Shown here: piece by piece, positions 50,494-62,500 of the stretch | How the letters are laid out: each line of letters begins with the position of its first letter | Numbering within the stretch: the stretch's first letter is position 1 | DNA from: Botrytis cinerea B05.10 | Lineage: Eukaryota > Ascomycota > Leotiomycetes > Helotiales > Sclerotiniaceae | DNA: 64,000 bases | Direction of reading: 5' to 3' | Assembly (NCBI RefSeq): GCF_000143535.2 | Contig: NC_037316.1 | Location: 372,001 to 436,000 of the forward strand | Made by a program: the position numbers and the translations under genes | The notes under the pieces: model-generated | The model's database searches: none | What the model saw: the letters and a program-made list of their open reading frames with translations, nothing else | What the model was told of the DNA's origin: nothing

Positions 50494-52446
50494 TCACTCT
50501 TTCGTAGGAGAATCAACGTCGCCCTCATCGAATCCTTCCTCCCCGACTTCGCGATCCATCCCGACGACATGTGTCATCTCCTGAGCAGCGTTTTCTTCCT
50601 CGCTCTCCTGCTCCAACAACTCTTTCCTACGTTCATCTAACATCCATTTTTCTAATTGGATTTCTGTAGTAAAAACGCCGTGTACCATTTTTTGAATAGA
50701 AGTTCCAATGTTTCTCGCTACATCAGTCAATGAGAGCACGAAGACATCATTTAAGAAGAGCAACTTACCAGCAATCTCAAAAAAGGCCTTGGCACTTTCA
50801 GGTAATTCTTCAACTGTCCGGTATCTTCTATACTTCTCACCTGGACGAACAATATCTTGGGATCCTCCATCGTCCATACGAGCCACTGGCTTTTGAAGGG
50901 TTAATGTTTTGTGAACTTCCTTGGCCCGATTGATTGGATCGGGATCAACTATTCCCATTGTCGTCTCAGGTATAATATCCGGCAATGGGAAGAGCTCTAG
51001 AATCTGCTGAGGAACTGTTCATAACCTTAGTAAAAAGCATACTCAACTAATGTAGCGTCTGCGCACCTTTTTGATCTCTATCATCGATCCAAGTTTTGTG
51101 ATACCAATTCATCCAGTCATCCATTTGTTCTCCAGTCATTTTAAAAACGTCTGCATCTGTAATTTTGATCTCGTCTCCACGCTTCATACCTTCAATCGGA
51201 TCATCGAACATAATACTTTGCCATTTAGCCCAGTTGATTCTTGCAGCTTTGGCATCTAGATTGCCTTCTGGGTGACGTTGTATGTCATCGAATGGCTGGC
51301 TGAGTTTTGTGGCAATAACTATCAGACTGGCGAGCTGATATTCTGGATACCCAGTTGTTCCATGTAGCCGCTTGTTATGGATTGGGTATGAAAAATTGTA
51401 TTCCAGAATCTCAGCAAGATGATTTACAGCCATGTAAATGTCAACTGAGAAAGTTTAGATTTAAATAAAACTCTGAATCTGAGGTTGAGAACACACCTGT
51501 GAGACCCAGATCTCTAACACTCTTGTATAGAAGCAATTTGTGGTTTATTGGGGGAAACACCATTTCGAAATTGAAATTGAAAAAAGAAACCATGTCAAGT
51601 ACTGTCTGATGAAGTCTATGCCCATTCAAGATACCATGGATTTCGAGTGCTCTGAAATAATGACCTGGTAATCGAGATCTCATATCTTTAGGTATTTCTT
51701 TAATCTGCATTCGTTTAGTAAATATGAATCTATATTCTAGAACCTCACTTACCGCTCGAGTATAAAGAATCTCATCCCTGGTTGCCCATCTGTATATTTC
51801 CCCTAAACTTGTTGGCAATCGCAAAAGCAATGTTCCAAGGTAACAAAACCCCAGAGTCTCAATCAACTTTGGAAGATTTTTCTTGGCCCTAGATGCTCTT
51901 TTCCTACTCATAACAGTCGAGGCCGTACTTCTATACCCCGTCCCATCCGTATCCGTGTCGTCTCCTTCTGTCGTTGACCCAAATTCGGTCCCATACTCAC
52001 TTCTCTCATCTCCCGAACCTTGTAAAACTCTCAGTCTCAATTCCCACAAATCTCTTACGATAGTTTCTAATTCTTTTGGAAAGCCCTTCACTGTCACTAA
52101 CCAGTGGGTTTGTTTCCAAAGAATTAATTGGTAACATTGTAGGTAGAGTTGTGTGGCATCACGACCCCCGAAAACTTTTTCCACCTGCTCCTTTTCCTCC
52201 CGCCGCTTTCTTGACTTCTTTCCTTGTTGATTCCAGTCATCCTCATCTTGTTGAGTTTGCGTAAAACCCTAGAGTGTGTTATTTTGTGATACTTTTGGTC
52301 TGGAAGCGTCGTCTACAAACCGCTTGCTCGTGGCCTCGTTGACAAAACTTTTTACCATCTTCAATATAGAATTTTCGAGCGCGACATCCTTCTTCACTAC
52401 ATGTCTCCCCTCTGCGAAACTTATGATAATCAATCGCCGATGACAT
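50494..52446 (-). CDS. rrn7: RNA polymerase I core-factor subunit Rrn7 (TAF1B-like), 565 aa
   Basis: Six exons (52446-52321, 52268-51753, 51704-51497, 51444-51067, 51014-50769, 50717-50494) encode 565 residues. The N-terminal zinc ribbon has Cys16, Cys21, Cys35 and His39 in RGETCSEEGCRARKFYIEDG and FCQRGHE, the Rrn7/TAF1B B-reader-like arrangement. Then come the linker QDEDDWNQQGKKSRKRRE, the first cyclin-like region (QLYLQCYQLILWKQTHWLV, LGFCYLGTLLLRLP) and the second (MAVNHLAEILEYNFSYPIH, YPEYQLASLIVIATKL). The tail is acidic. Rrn7 belongs to the TFIIB-related core factor that recruits Pol I to rDNA promoters. Two of its introns (51705-51752, 48 nt; 50718-50768, 51 nt) are multiples of three without stop codons, so they can be read through. 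I removed them because the joints TRA|IKEIPKDM and EIA|ARNIGTSI fit the family better. Confidence 0.9.
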
Positions 52447-52969
52447 AGCTGATAGTAGAGATTAACACTTTGGCAATTCTCGAATCATGACTTCCAGTGA
52501 CACATTCAGTACATGGAATCGGGTGCCCAGTTTCCGGGAATCGTTTAGGTGGAAAAATCGACGCTAAAAGCGGGTGGATATAGCTCGTCTACTTTTTTTT
52601 TTTAAATGTACTACTACTTCGCTGATGAAATTGTAAATTCATGCGTCTCACGTAGATTCTTGACAACTGGGAGATAATTTTTTATTTCGTGAAGACAAAC
52701 TATGTAGCATGCCCGCTTGACTACGCCGGTCAAGGATACCATAAAACAGCATTCAGCTATGAAATTATGATACTGGGGAAGCTAGGAGAGATAAGATAAC
52801 CAGTATGACCAAGTTTTCGTAGATCAAATCGCCCCAACGTAGACCATAAGAATGCAGATATCCGAAAGCATCATATTCCTCTGAATTTAAAGGACCTTCG
52901 AGCGAACAGATATTCACGCAAAACAACCCATGCTATTGCGAAAATCCCGGTGATATTACTTTCAGATAT
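52447..52969. other. Upstream region of RRN7 and 3' flank of eIF5A
   Basis: No gene seen. A T11 run lies at about 52592-52602. It contains the RRN7 promoter. Confidence 0.45.
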
Positions 52970-53739
52970 TTAACCAGATTTTGGTGCCTCCTTTCCATCG
53001 ATAGCGAGTTGCTCACCCATAGCAGTGAGGACAATGACGTCTAGAAGAATTTGTTAGTTGTGTTTTAGAGATTTTCCAATCATGCGTTACTTACTGGTGT
53101 CCTTTTCAGAGTCGAAAAGAGCACGGATCTTTTGTCCGACCTCTCCATCTGGCAACTTGACATCATCCTTAGTATCACCTCCCTCAGACATCAAGGAGAG
53201 GAAATCATCATCGATGTCAAGCTTTATAGATTCGTTAGTGAACGCGCCCAACAATTGACCATGTATTTATATTCTTACCAATTGGTACTCGATACGGGAA
53301 ACGTTAGGGACATCCATGTTGTGGGTGGATGGGCAAAGTTCTTCGAGCTTCTTTCCGGTGAAGATATCGGTGGCGATGAGATGGACTTTGGCGTGACCGT
53401 GCTTACCAGTCTTGGAGGTAGACATGTCGACGATCTTGCAAGGGCGGCCCTTGATGACGACGTGGCCGTTCTTTCTCAAGGCAGAACATTGCATGGGGAA
53501 GGTGGTAGATGCACCGGCATCGGCAGAATCGAAGGTGTGCTCATGCTATTAAAAGGAATAATGGTCAGTTGTCAGGTTTTTATCGTCTTCGTCGTCGTTG
53601 ATTTTGGTCGATATGCACGCAAAGCGAATTTGGTGCGGGGGGGGGAAAGAGTGCATGTGCGGGGTGAAATCAACACACAAAAAGAAAGGACAAAATTCAA
53701 ACTTACTTGAGAGTCATCAACTGGGGCTTCTCCAGACAT
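52970..53739 (-). CDS. eIF5A: Translation factor eIF5A, 165 aa
   Basis: Four exons (53739-53707, 53545-53279, 53221-53095, 53040-52970) with introns of 161, 57 and 54 bp encode 165 residues, the normal size. The acidic N-terminus ([11 protein letters not shown], then [13 protein letters not shown]) leads into [35 protein letters not shown]. The hypusinated lysine is Lys59 in TGKHGH. The C-terminal OB domain follows ([39 protein letters not shown]). The protein promotes peptide-bond formation on stalled ribosomes after modification by deoxyhypusine synthase and hydroxylase. It is divergent from VPS52, with about 1.1 kb between their starts. Confidence 0.96.
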
Positions 53740-54842
53740 CTTGAGAGGTATTGGGGGGATTTGGGGAGGTAGAATAAAAATTGATAGAGTTGAGGAGTCG
53801 TGATGAGAATGATTGCGAAAAGATTAGGAGGTGTGGAAGAATTTATAAATTCGAGGAAGAATAGAAAGTGGTGTGTGGAAGGGAATCTGGTCCTGGAAAG
53901 ATTGGTAGATTTTAGCGACCATTAGTTCCAGTTTTTTTGTGAAAAAAAGTCGAGGGTGGAGACAGTGCGACCAGTGAAATTGTTGTATTTGAACTTCATT
54001 CCTATTACGGTTATTGGATAAATCGAGCATGGAAGAGTGGCTGAAAAACAGAACGCTGGGTCTCGGGTGTTGATTGGCTGCCTGGATCAGCTATTGTTTG
54101 TTATATCAAAGCCAGCTGGGCATGTTGGGATGCAAAGTGAGGGGAACACTGGTCACATGACATTACATTGCTGAAAGGTGGAAGGAAGAGTGGCTGGTAT
54201 ATCATCAGTACGTCCAGATCCTCGCCAATCCAGCTTGTGTGTAGAAGCTCGAGAGAAGGAATAAAAGTATATGCACAACTTTATCATCCAGTCTTCTCTT
54301 ATCAGGGTCATAGGTGGAGGGAGGTACTACGTCTACGTCCAGCCACAGACACCAGCCACTCTACTCTGTGGCTGGACTTGAGTCACATTCCTTATCGCTA
54401 TCGCTATCACTTCATACACACATCCCATCAGTGCCTTGTAACCTACCGCCTGGGTATTTCACTCCCTTCAACAATGATACAAAAGCTTTCGAAAGCCGCT
54501 TGAGTAAGTAAGAAGGCAATAAGAGAGGTCCTCGTCCGTGTCGAGATGTGATGCTTGAGTCATTTTCCTGGTATAGCTTCTGCAATCGAGGTAATTATTT
54601 TCCATTACTTCGCTTTGTTACCTATTTCAAAGCTTTGGCTGCTGAGGATGCCATGTTCGATAATCTGGTCTGTTCCGTATCGATAAGCTGAAGCTCCCTT
54701 TAGTTCACACTCTACTACTTGATTCAGATTACACCAGGAGTAACACCTCAAGTATTCCATATTAAATACAAACCTTTCCCATCTTAATCTATTGTTGGCG
54801 CATGGGGAGAGGAATTAATTGCTTTGCTTTTTGGCCATCAGG
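53740..54842. promoter_or_regulatory. Divergent promoter region of eIF5A and VPS52
   Basis: About 1.1 kb between divergent starts. No credible ORF. The stretch near 53740-53830 is the eIF5A leader. No TATA element stands out. Confidence 0.45.
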
Positions 54843-56964
54843 ATGTGGTCATTAGATCGATTATCCGGACACACAACACCTTCTGCCTCTCCACCTCCCC
54901 CGTTAAATAGGATCCCAAATCTCCCTCGTCGTCCGAGTCATCTTGTGCCATCCCCAGTTGGTGGTAGACCTCCTTTCAACCCAAGATCGTCTTCCCTGTC
55001 GTTAATCTCCAATGACTCTAATTCATCGTTGCTATCATCACGGAGACCCAATGGTTCGAATCTCAAACAAGCAGTCACATCTCCGAATGTGCCAGATCCT
55101 TTGGAGGTTTTGGGAACACTACTGAATAATGGGGAAGAGACAAAATTGCCATCAGCGAAAAGCCCGGGGGCGACAAATGGGACAGTTGCTCCCATTGAAG
55201 AGGAAGACGATGAAGGCGAATGGGATTTCGGAGGTTTAAGTCTGCAAGACATTGTAGCAGGAGAACCTCTCGATGTTGAGGATGAGCATGTGTATAAATC
55301 TCAAACGCTGGAAGAATGTATGTCTGATACTTCCCAAATTGCAGTGCGCAATTGCTGATAGCTTCAACAGATGAGCGCGAGAAAGAGAAGTTTGAAGACC
55401 TCCATCGATCAATTCGCGCCTGCGATGACGTTCTTAATTCAGTCGAGATAAACCTCACAAGCTTTCAAAACGACCTTGCTATGGTATCTGCGGAGATTGA
55501 AACTCTGCAAGCACGATCGACGGCTTTGAGTGTAAGGTTGGAAAATCGCAAAGTAGTAGAGAACGGACTTGGGCCTATAGTGGAGGAGATCAGTGTCTCT
55601 CCAGCTGTCGTTAAAAAAATTGTGGATGGAGCTATAGATGAAGCTTGGGTTCGAGCATTGGCGGAAGTTGAGAAACGATCAAAAGCAATGGATGCTAAAT
55701 CGAAGGAGCAACGTACTATAAAGGGCGTGAACGATCTTAAGCCTTTACTGGAGAATCTAGTTTCCAAGGTAGACTCGCCTACTCTGGTCTCTCCTACAAA
55801 TATATTGACTTTAATATCTAGGCATTGGAAAGAATCAGAGATTTCCTCGTTGCTCAAGTGAAAGCATTGCGATCGCCCAATATAAATGCACAGATCATTC
55901 AGCAACAGCACTTTCTTCGCTATAAGGATTTATATGCATTCTTGCATAGACATCACCCAAAGTTGGCTGAGGAGCTTGGTCAAGCATATATGAATACAAT
56001 GCGATGGTACTTCCTTAATCAGTTCACGAGGTATTTGAAGGCGTTGGAAAAGATCAAGCTTCATGTGTTGGACAGATACGATGTGCTCGGATCAGATGAC
56101 GGGTCTCGTAAGGCCACTCTTCTTTCAGGATCCAAACAGACAGGTCCACCACACGACGCATTCAATCTAGGTCGACGAATCGACCTTCTCAAGACGCCAA
56201 ACCAAACTGCACTTCCCTCTTTCTTAGCCGAAGAAGACAAACAAACCCACTATATGGAATTTCCTTTCCGTAACTTCAACCTCGCACTGATTGATAACGC
56301 TTCCGCCGAATACTCCTTTCTTACCTCTTTCTTCTCTCCCTCTCTAAGCTACGCTACCATTTCCCGACACTTCAACTACATCTTCGAACCCACTTTTTCC
56401 CTCGGCCAATCTCTCACCAAATCCCTCATCCACGAGTCCCATGATTGTCTCGGCCTCCTCCTATGTGTGCGCTTGAATCAACACTTTGCATTTTCCCTTC
56501 AACGCCGCAAGATCCCCGCTGTAGATTCCTACATAAATGCAACATCCATGCTCCTCTGGCCACGCTTCCAACTCACAATGGATATCCACTGCGAATCCGT
56601 CCGCACCCTAACATCCGCTCTCCCTACCCGCAAACCCTCAGCTTCGGAACAAGCTAAACAATCTGCAGCTCCACACTTCATGACCCAACGTTTCGGTCAA
56701 TTCCTACAGGGTATCTTAGAATTGAGTACGGAAGCGGGAGATGATGAACCTGTAGCGAGTAGTTTGGCAAGATTGAGAGGCGAGATGGAAGCATTTTTGA
56801 CAAAGTGCGCGGGGGTTATGCCGGATAAGAGGAAGAAGGAACGATTTTTGTTTAATAATTATTCGTTGATTTTGACAATTGTAGGGGACGTAGAGGGTAA
56901 ATTAGCCGGGGAACAAAGGGCGCATTTTGAGGAGCTGAAGAAAGCTTTTGGAGATGGTGTCTGA
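54843..56964 (+). CDS. vps52: Vps52/Sac2-family subunit of the GARP tethering complex, 671 aa
   Basis: Three exons (54843-55317, 55371-55768, 55822-56964) with two 53-bp introns encode 671 residues. The N-terminal 110 residues are Ser/Pro-rich and variable, followed by an acidic EEEDDEGEWDFGGLSLQDIV. The conserved Vps52 core starts at TLEEYEREKEKFEDLHRSI with a coiled coil (NSVEINLTSFQNDLAMVSAEIETLQ). It continues with GAIDEAWVRALAEVEKRSKA, LVSKALERIRDFLVAQVKALR, FLRYKDLYAFLHRHHPKLAEEL and AYMNTMRWYFLNQFTRYLKAL, and ends AHFEELKKAFGDG. Vps52 is part of the GARP complex, which tethers endosome-derived vesicles at the trans-Golgi. An open frame reaches 24 nt further upstream, but the first ATG is 54843. 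Confidence 0.93.
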
Positions 56965-57217
56965 TCCTTCACTTCATTTTGATACTTAATTGGAAGTTTT
57001 TGAGCGTGTACACTTATCAAAGCGTATTATTTGATCATGTATTTTGTATTTGTGAAGAGAAACAAAGAACTTTTATTATGGTAGAAATAGAGCCGGAAAT
57101 AATCTATGCTGTGGAAGAAACCATGTTCCACCCAACCATTAATTACGCCGTCTATACTCCATTCCCAATGCCCCTGCGACCTTATACACAGTCAATAGAC
57201 CCCACCCATCCTATGTT

Positions 57218-58597
57218 TTAATGGACATTGTAACCCCCGCCCATTAATTCCCAGAAAAGTCCAACTGCAGACGTCCAGCGTCTTCCTGTTACATTTGACC
57301 TAGGCAAACAATGATATGAGAAAATTCCGACCAAAATTGCAACACCAATAGCCTTAGCAGGCCGTCTGTATCTCCACATCATCTTTAACAGCTCATCACG
57401 CTTCGCAGCCCATTGTAATTCCTTGACTTGCTGCGCAAAATACCTCTGGCCATCTGAAAGGCTCTGTTTTGTGATCTGATCAGACCAACGAGCGGTTTTA
57501 AGGACGCTAGATGAAGATATCCATCTCCAGGAGGGCAAAGTTTCAGGCGGATGCTCCTCAAATAATTTGACAGTGTTGGAAATGAGAGATTCGAGATCGA
57601 GAGGTTTAGGTAGTTTCGAAAGTATAGAATGTAACATTTCCGGTTCATCGGCGGGTGTCTCGAAAAGCTCTTCGGAGCGTGAAAGGACAATTTGTGCAAA
57701 CATATAAACAGAAAAGACAGCCTCTCGTGCCAATAAAACGTCGAAAAGTCGAGCAATATCACCATATTCTTGTATATCATGTGCGTACATTGTAAGGGTG
57801 CCCGAGAGAGCAAAGAATGGTTGGGTTTGCGAGAGGTGAGTGCAAAGAGCAGGAGAGACAGTATTTATGATGGATGGAATGAGGCGAAGTTGTGCGAGAG
57901 CTGGGGATAGAGTCGGAAGCATAAAGTCTCGAATTCGAAGTGCAGAAAGCCGAGCAACTGAGGGGGTGCGAGTAGTAGGTGGGAGAACAAGAAGAAGTAC
58001 TTGGCAGATATCGTGGTAACCTTGAAAGTAGCAGAGATAAGGATTGCAACGCAAGACTTCAATAATGAGGTCAGAGAGTTCTTCCTTTCTATGGCCAATC
58101 TCTTTCGAGGTTTGATCTGGGTAACAATTAGCTTGTGCTGGCTATGCTGCTTCATCGTGTTTCCGTAACCATACCATTTGGGTAGTATATGAAAGACCGA
58201 TTGACATCCAGAGCAACCTGATCCTCATCCCCATGCTTTGGCAGTTCCCTCCAGCTCGTCAAGTTGCCCTTTGTGTCGCCGTGTTTATCGTCACAACCGA
58301 GGAGTATAGGCCCTATTATTCATTGTCAATATCCAATTGCAAGGTCTGTCCGGGGAGCTTGAACGTCTTACATGCTTGACGACGAACTTCATCTGAGATC
58401 AAGCCATCTTTCGATGTTGCTAATTCTCTAATAGCCTCCAAATCCTTCCATTTGCACGCCTCCAAGATCTTTACTTCCTTTTCAGTAGGCTCTCGTGGTT
58501 GCTTCTCTTTGATGGAATGTGAGGGGGAGCGGGACGAGGCTCTTGAGGAGCTTGCCGAGGACTTCTCTTCCTTGATGGGCTGCTCATTAGACTCCAT
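57218..58597 (-). CDS. TBC-domain Rab GAP, TBC1D20-like, tail-anchored, 420 aa
   Basis: Three exons (58597-58372, 58312-58175, 58116-57218) with introns of 59 and 58 bp encode 420 residues. The catalytic dual fingers of TBC GAPs are present: Arg near residue 114 in ALDVNRSFIYYP and Gln near 153 in YFQGYHDI. ICQVLLLVLP, IRDFMLPTLSPALAQL and MYAHDIQEYGDIARLFDVLLAREAVF match the TBC1D20/Gyp10 branch. A single C-terminal membrane segment (AIGVAILVGIFSYHCL) suggests ER anchoring, as in TBC1D20, which acts on Rab1/Ypt1-type GTPases. The N-terminus is Ser-rich and charged. It converges with VPS52, with 253 bp between the stop codons, so two traffic genes sit side by side. Confidence 0.92.
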
Positions 58598-59593
58598 ATT
58601 GAGTATGATGAAATCTCGAGAGTCGAATTATCATGATAGCCTCTTGTAAAGTCGGAAAAAGGAATCCGACAAAGGGCCAATAAGTCACTTGCAGTGAGGC
58701 TCGCAGAGTATCCCTTCCATTGTTGTCCAGTTTCATAGCTTCGCGTAAAAATAGAGTAGAAGCGACCTTGATGGTTTCCCGTCTTCAGTCAGGGATTCTT
58801 TTCAATCCATGTCGGATAAAATATGATAACCAAAATATGACATCCAGTTGAAAAGGGTACGAATGAATTTTTCCAGAGAATACTTTACGTTTTCTAGAGA
58901 TAGATAAATGTCTGAAGTCTTACATTTTCTACGATATTTCGGGCCGAAAGAGGTCTATCAATCAGCCTTGTTTTGTAAAGGCTAAATACAAATACAGAAG
59001 TCACGATCAAGGTCACATTCCTACCCAGCATCCAGGCCATACATATATCAGATACTGGACCGGTAAATTTGTATTGATACGACGATTCGTGCTGGCCACG
59101 GCATTTCAAATTCTCAAGTGGTGGATACAACTGTTAGGCGGTTCATCTGAGGAGCATGATCGGAATACCAGCACTTGGAAGCAACCTCAAGTATCAATAT
59201 TGTCCTTACTAGGTGGCCATGGATGAATAGGCTCGCTCGTTCATAGGCCAAACTTTCATGTCGTTCACCTACCTGGGTATCATTATCGGAATATTACTGC
59301 TCTGAGGCACCTCCAACTGTCAATATTAGTATTCTCCTCCTTGCCCTATGGTCAAAAGTCTAAAAGAAAAGTTCCCGAGGCTAATGAAACCACCACTATC
59401 TGTCCAATATCATTGATCAGTCCCCTCGAAGTTCACACTCAATACCTAAGGTCATCGCTCATTCATCATCCCGCCTTTTATTCAATACTTATTACCAAGT
59501 ACCTCTCGATTAGGTTTGCATATACGAGGTACGCCGAGTCTTCCTGATTCGGATGACAATTGATTGGCAATCAATCTTATTTGAATTGTCCCC
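58598..59593. promoter_or_regulatory. Divergent promoter region of the Rab GAP and the MMS1_N-type gene
   Basis: About 1 kb between divergent starts. The short ORFs on both strands lack any signature. No other structure seen. Confidence 0.4.
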
Positions 59594-62500
59594 ATGGCTT
59601 TTCCTTTGCAAACACAAGTCTTGGTTGACGGACAATGGGTTACCAGGACTGTCGATACCCATACACTGCTTCAACGCTACAATCAAATGGATGACAGAGA
59701 AGTTGATCATACCATGGAAACGATACGTCCTCCAGTCCGTGGAGTTCTGACTCAAACAATCGTTCCCAGCCCTCTTGTACATTGGATTTTGCCCATTAGG
59801 ATTCGTGGCCAGGAGTATAATGATGTAGCATATATTGGAGTAAGTAAATGTAGCTTTCGTTTATCAGGCTGTTGGGATGCATGCTGGCGATGTTGCTTTT
59901 GTTCATTGTTGTTAGTAGTTCTTTGATTGCCTGTGGTAGAATTGGACTGTCGTCGCTGAAGTTCTGCAAGCATCGGAGAAAATCATGCGATGACGGTGAC
60001 CCAGAGCCTATCAGGAAACCGAAACATCTAATATAATCAATCATTAGAGGCAATCACGATACCCAATGTACTCACAGTGTTGGTGGGCTTTCATACAATT
60101 GCAAACGTTCGAGGCTTAGCAGGTATTTGTAGTGCCTTGCATACTTTCTATCTTGAGCATGTATGAGGATATTAATAAGTCACTGCGAAATCTGGCACCT
60201 GTTTCTTTCATGTGATGATACCCATTTTTCTTCGAATGGCCGCTAACAGAATCAGGACACATTTGTTGAGATTAGACGATTAGGGGTTGGCCCGCATCTA
60301 TTCGAAGTCATCCGAAAGGACGACTTTGGTTCCAGAATTCGCAATGCAACTGTCCTAGGATCGCTCGAAGACTACGAAAAGGAGCAAGTTCGTGTCAAAC
60401 AGGAGTACGAAGACAATGATATGATCAACTTTTCGGCATCGTCAGACAGCCCATCGTCTTCCAAGTCACTCTTGCCTCCTCAGACTCTAGTACTACAACT
60501 CGAAACGGATACGTCTAGCGATTCAGTCTTTTTAACGCTGCATCAATCCGGCGATGGATCATGGAAGTTTAAGTCTAGCAGGCGACGGTTATCCAGAGCG
60601 ATGGATAAGCTCCAGCCTGGAACACATTTATCAATTGACCCGAGTTCAAAATATATGGTCATAGGTTGTTCTGAACAATGTTTTACAGTGCAGGCATTGA
60701 AGCCAAGAACGGAGTTGAGTCTTCAACATATCAATGGAGAAGAACTCCAGTTTATCGAGTCTGAGAAGATCATTCTCTGTAAAGGAGCAATTTTGAAATT
60801 GGAATTCCTTCATCCCCCAGCTGAATCCGACAATGACGTTATTCTGCTACTGATCGTAACCGTGAATGGCAAGATAAAGATGCTCATATATTCATGGAGA
60901 GCTGGGGATCCTCTGTCAACCATTAAATCGCGAAATTCTCGAGGTAAAAAAGGCTATGCCTTGATGGAGATGCCCCTATTGCTCATACCTTTACGCTTTC
61001 AATCCGCGTTTGTTCTAGTAAACAAGAATTCCATGGTGGCTTACAAAGGCATCTTGGAGGGCGCACCTGAATGCATACCAATTGGAACCTCTCCAAGGAA
61101 ACCCCTCGACCTTTATCAAGGCTCAGACGTGCCCTTATGGACAGCCTGGGCAAAACCGACTCGTTTGCCCCACTATATAGCGGAATATGATGATATATAT
61201 CTCGCTCGAGAGGATGGATGGATCTGTCTATTGCAGGTGAATCACGATAGAGAAGATCTTGATCTTGCTATAACCGACGTTGGCAATATGCAATGCAATA
61301 TCGGGAAAGCTTTTGCATGTGCAGACTATTCACTCGATCCGGATGTTCACCGCCATGGTGATGTGCTTGTTTCTGGGGGTGACGCTAGTATCGGAGGAAC
61401 TTATTTGGTGAGTATGAACACATGGCTTATCATTGCAACAGTGTATTGAAGAAATTTGCCGAGAACTTGGCTGATCATCCATTACCATAGGTAACAGCTC
61501 GAGCACAACCTAATGTAAAAAAAGACACACAAAACTGGTCACCAGCTATGGATCTTGTAGTAATTAGGAAAAATTCAAAACCTAACTCAGACATCAATAC
61601 TAGGATCCAAAGCTTTGTTCCTTCGCCAGATTCGATATTTGTTTGCAGCGGAAAAGGAGCACTATCATCCATAACAGAATTGAGGTCTGGTATCGAAGCT
61701 ATTCTTGGTCTGGACCTTGAGTTTCATTCTGCGGTTACGAAAGCATGGGTTTTAAATTCAGAAACTTACTCAGGTTCAGCTGGTGGTGACGATTGGGTAT
61801 TGCTTTCACTCGAGGATCGATCAGCCATTTTACAAATTTCTCTAGACCGGACGAATGCAGAAGAACTTGACCCGAATCATATACCATTAGATCTGATGAG
61901 CCGGACTATTGCAATCAGCTTCTGTGGAAATCGTGCAATACAAGTAACAGAACGATCCATTGTTGTTCTCGACTCTGGCAATTGGTATGTCTTTCAGCTT
62001 CTCATATCATGAGTTATACTTTGAACGATTGTATGGATGTGATCAAGCCTGACCGTTTTCTTAGTACTATACTTAACGACTTAGATGTGATGGGCTATCC
62101 TCAAGCTCCACCCATTTCAGCCTCATTCATTAATGATGCCATCATTTGCAATGGAAAGGTATTATTTACCACACATTACGAGGAAAGGCGTCTACTTCGC
62201 GTACTCGATACCGCCATTGATAATAGTACATCGCCACCTACCATACTGTATTACCCCAAGACAGTTATTGAGTGGACCCACGACGATGGAGAAGTAACGT
62301 GCATCGCGATGCATCTGCATCCACAAGATCATCAAGAGCTTATTATTACCGGTAAGAGGAAGGATGGGGAAATCTTCTTGATGTTCATTAGACGGGGAGA
62401 ATTCCACTTACGCGTACCTACCACCTACGAAGGGTGTAGCTATGACCTTCGAGCACTGGCCAGTATTCTTGTTATACCCTCGTCAACTCCTGACAGCTTT

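Noticed and set aside
53132..53710. 192-aa plus-strand ORF
   Set aside because: It lies antisense to eIF5A exons and introns; eIF5A is certain from family identity.
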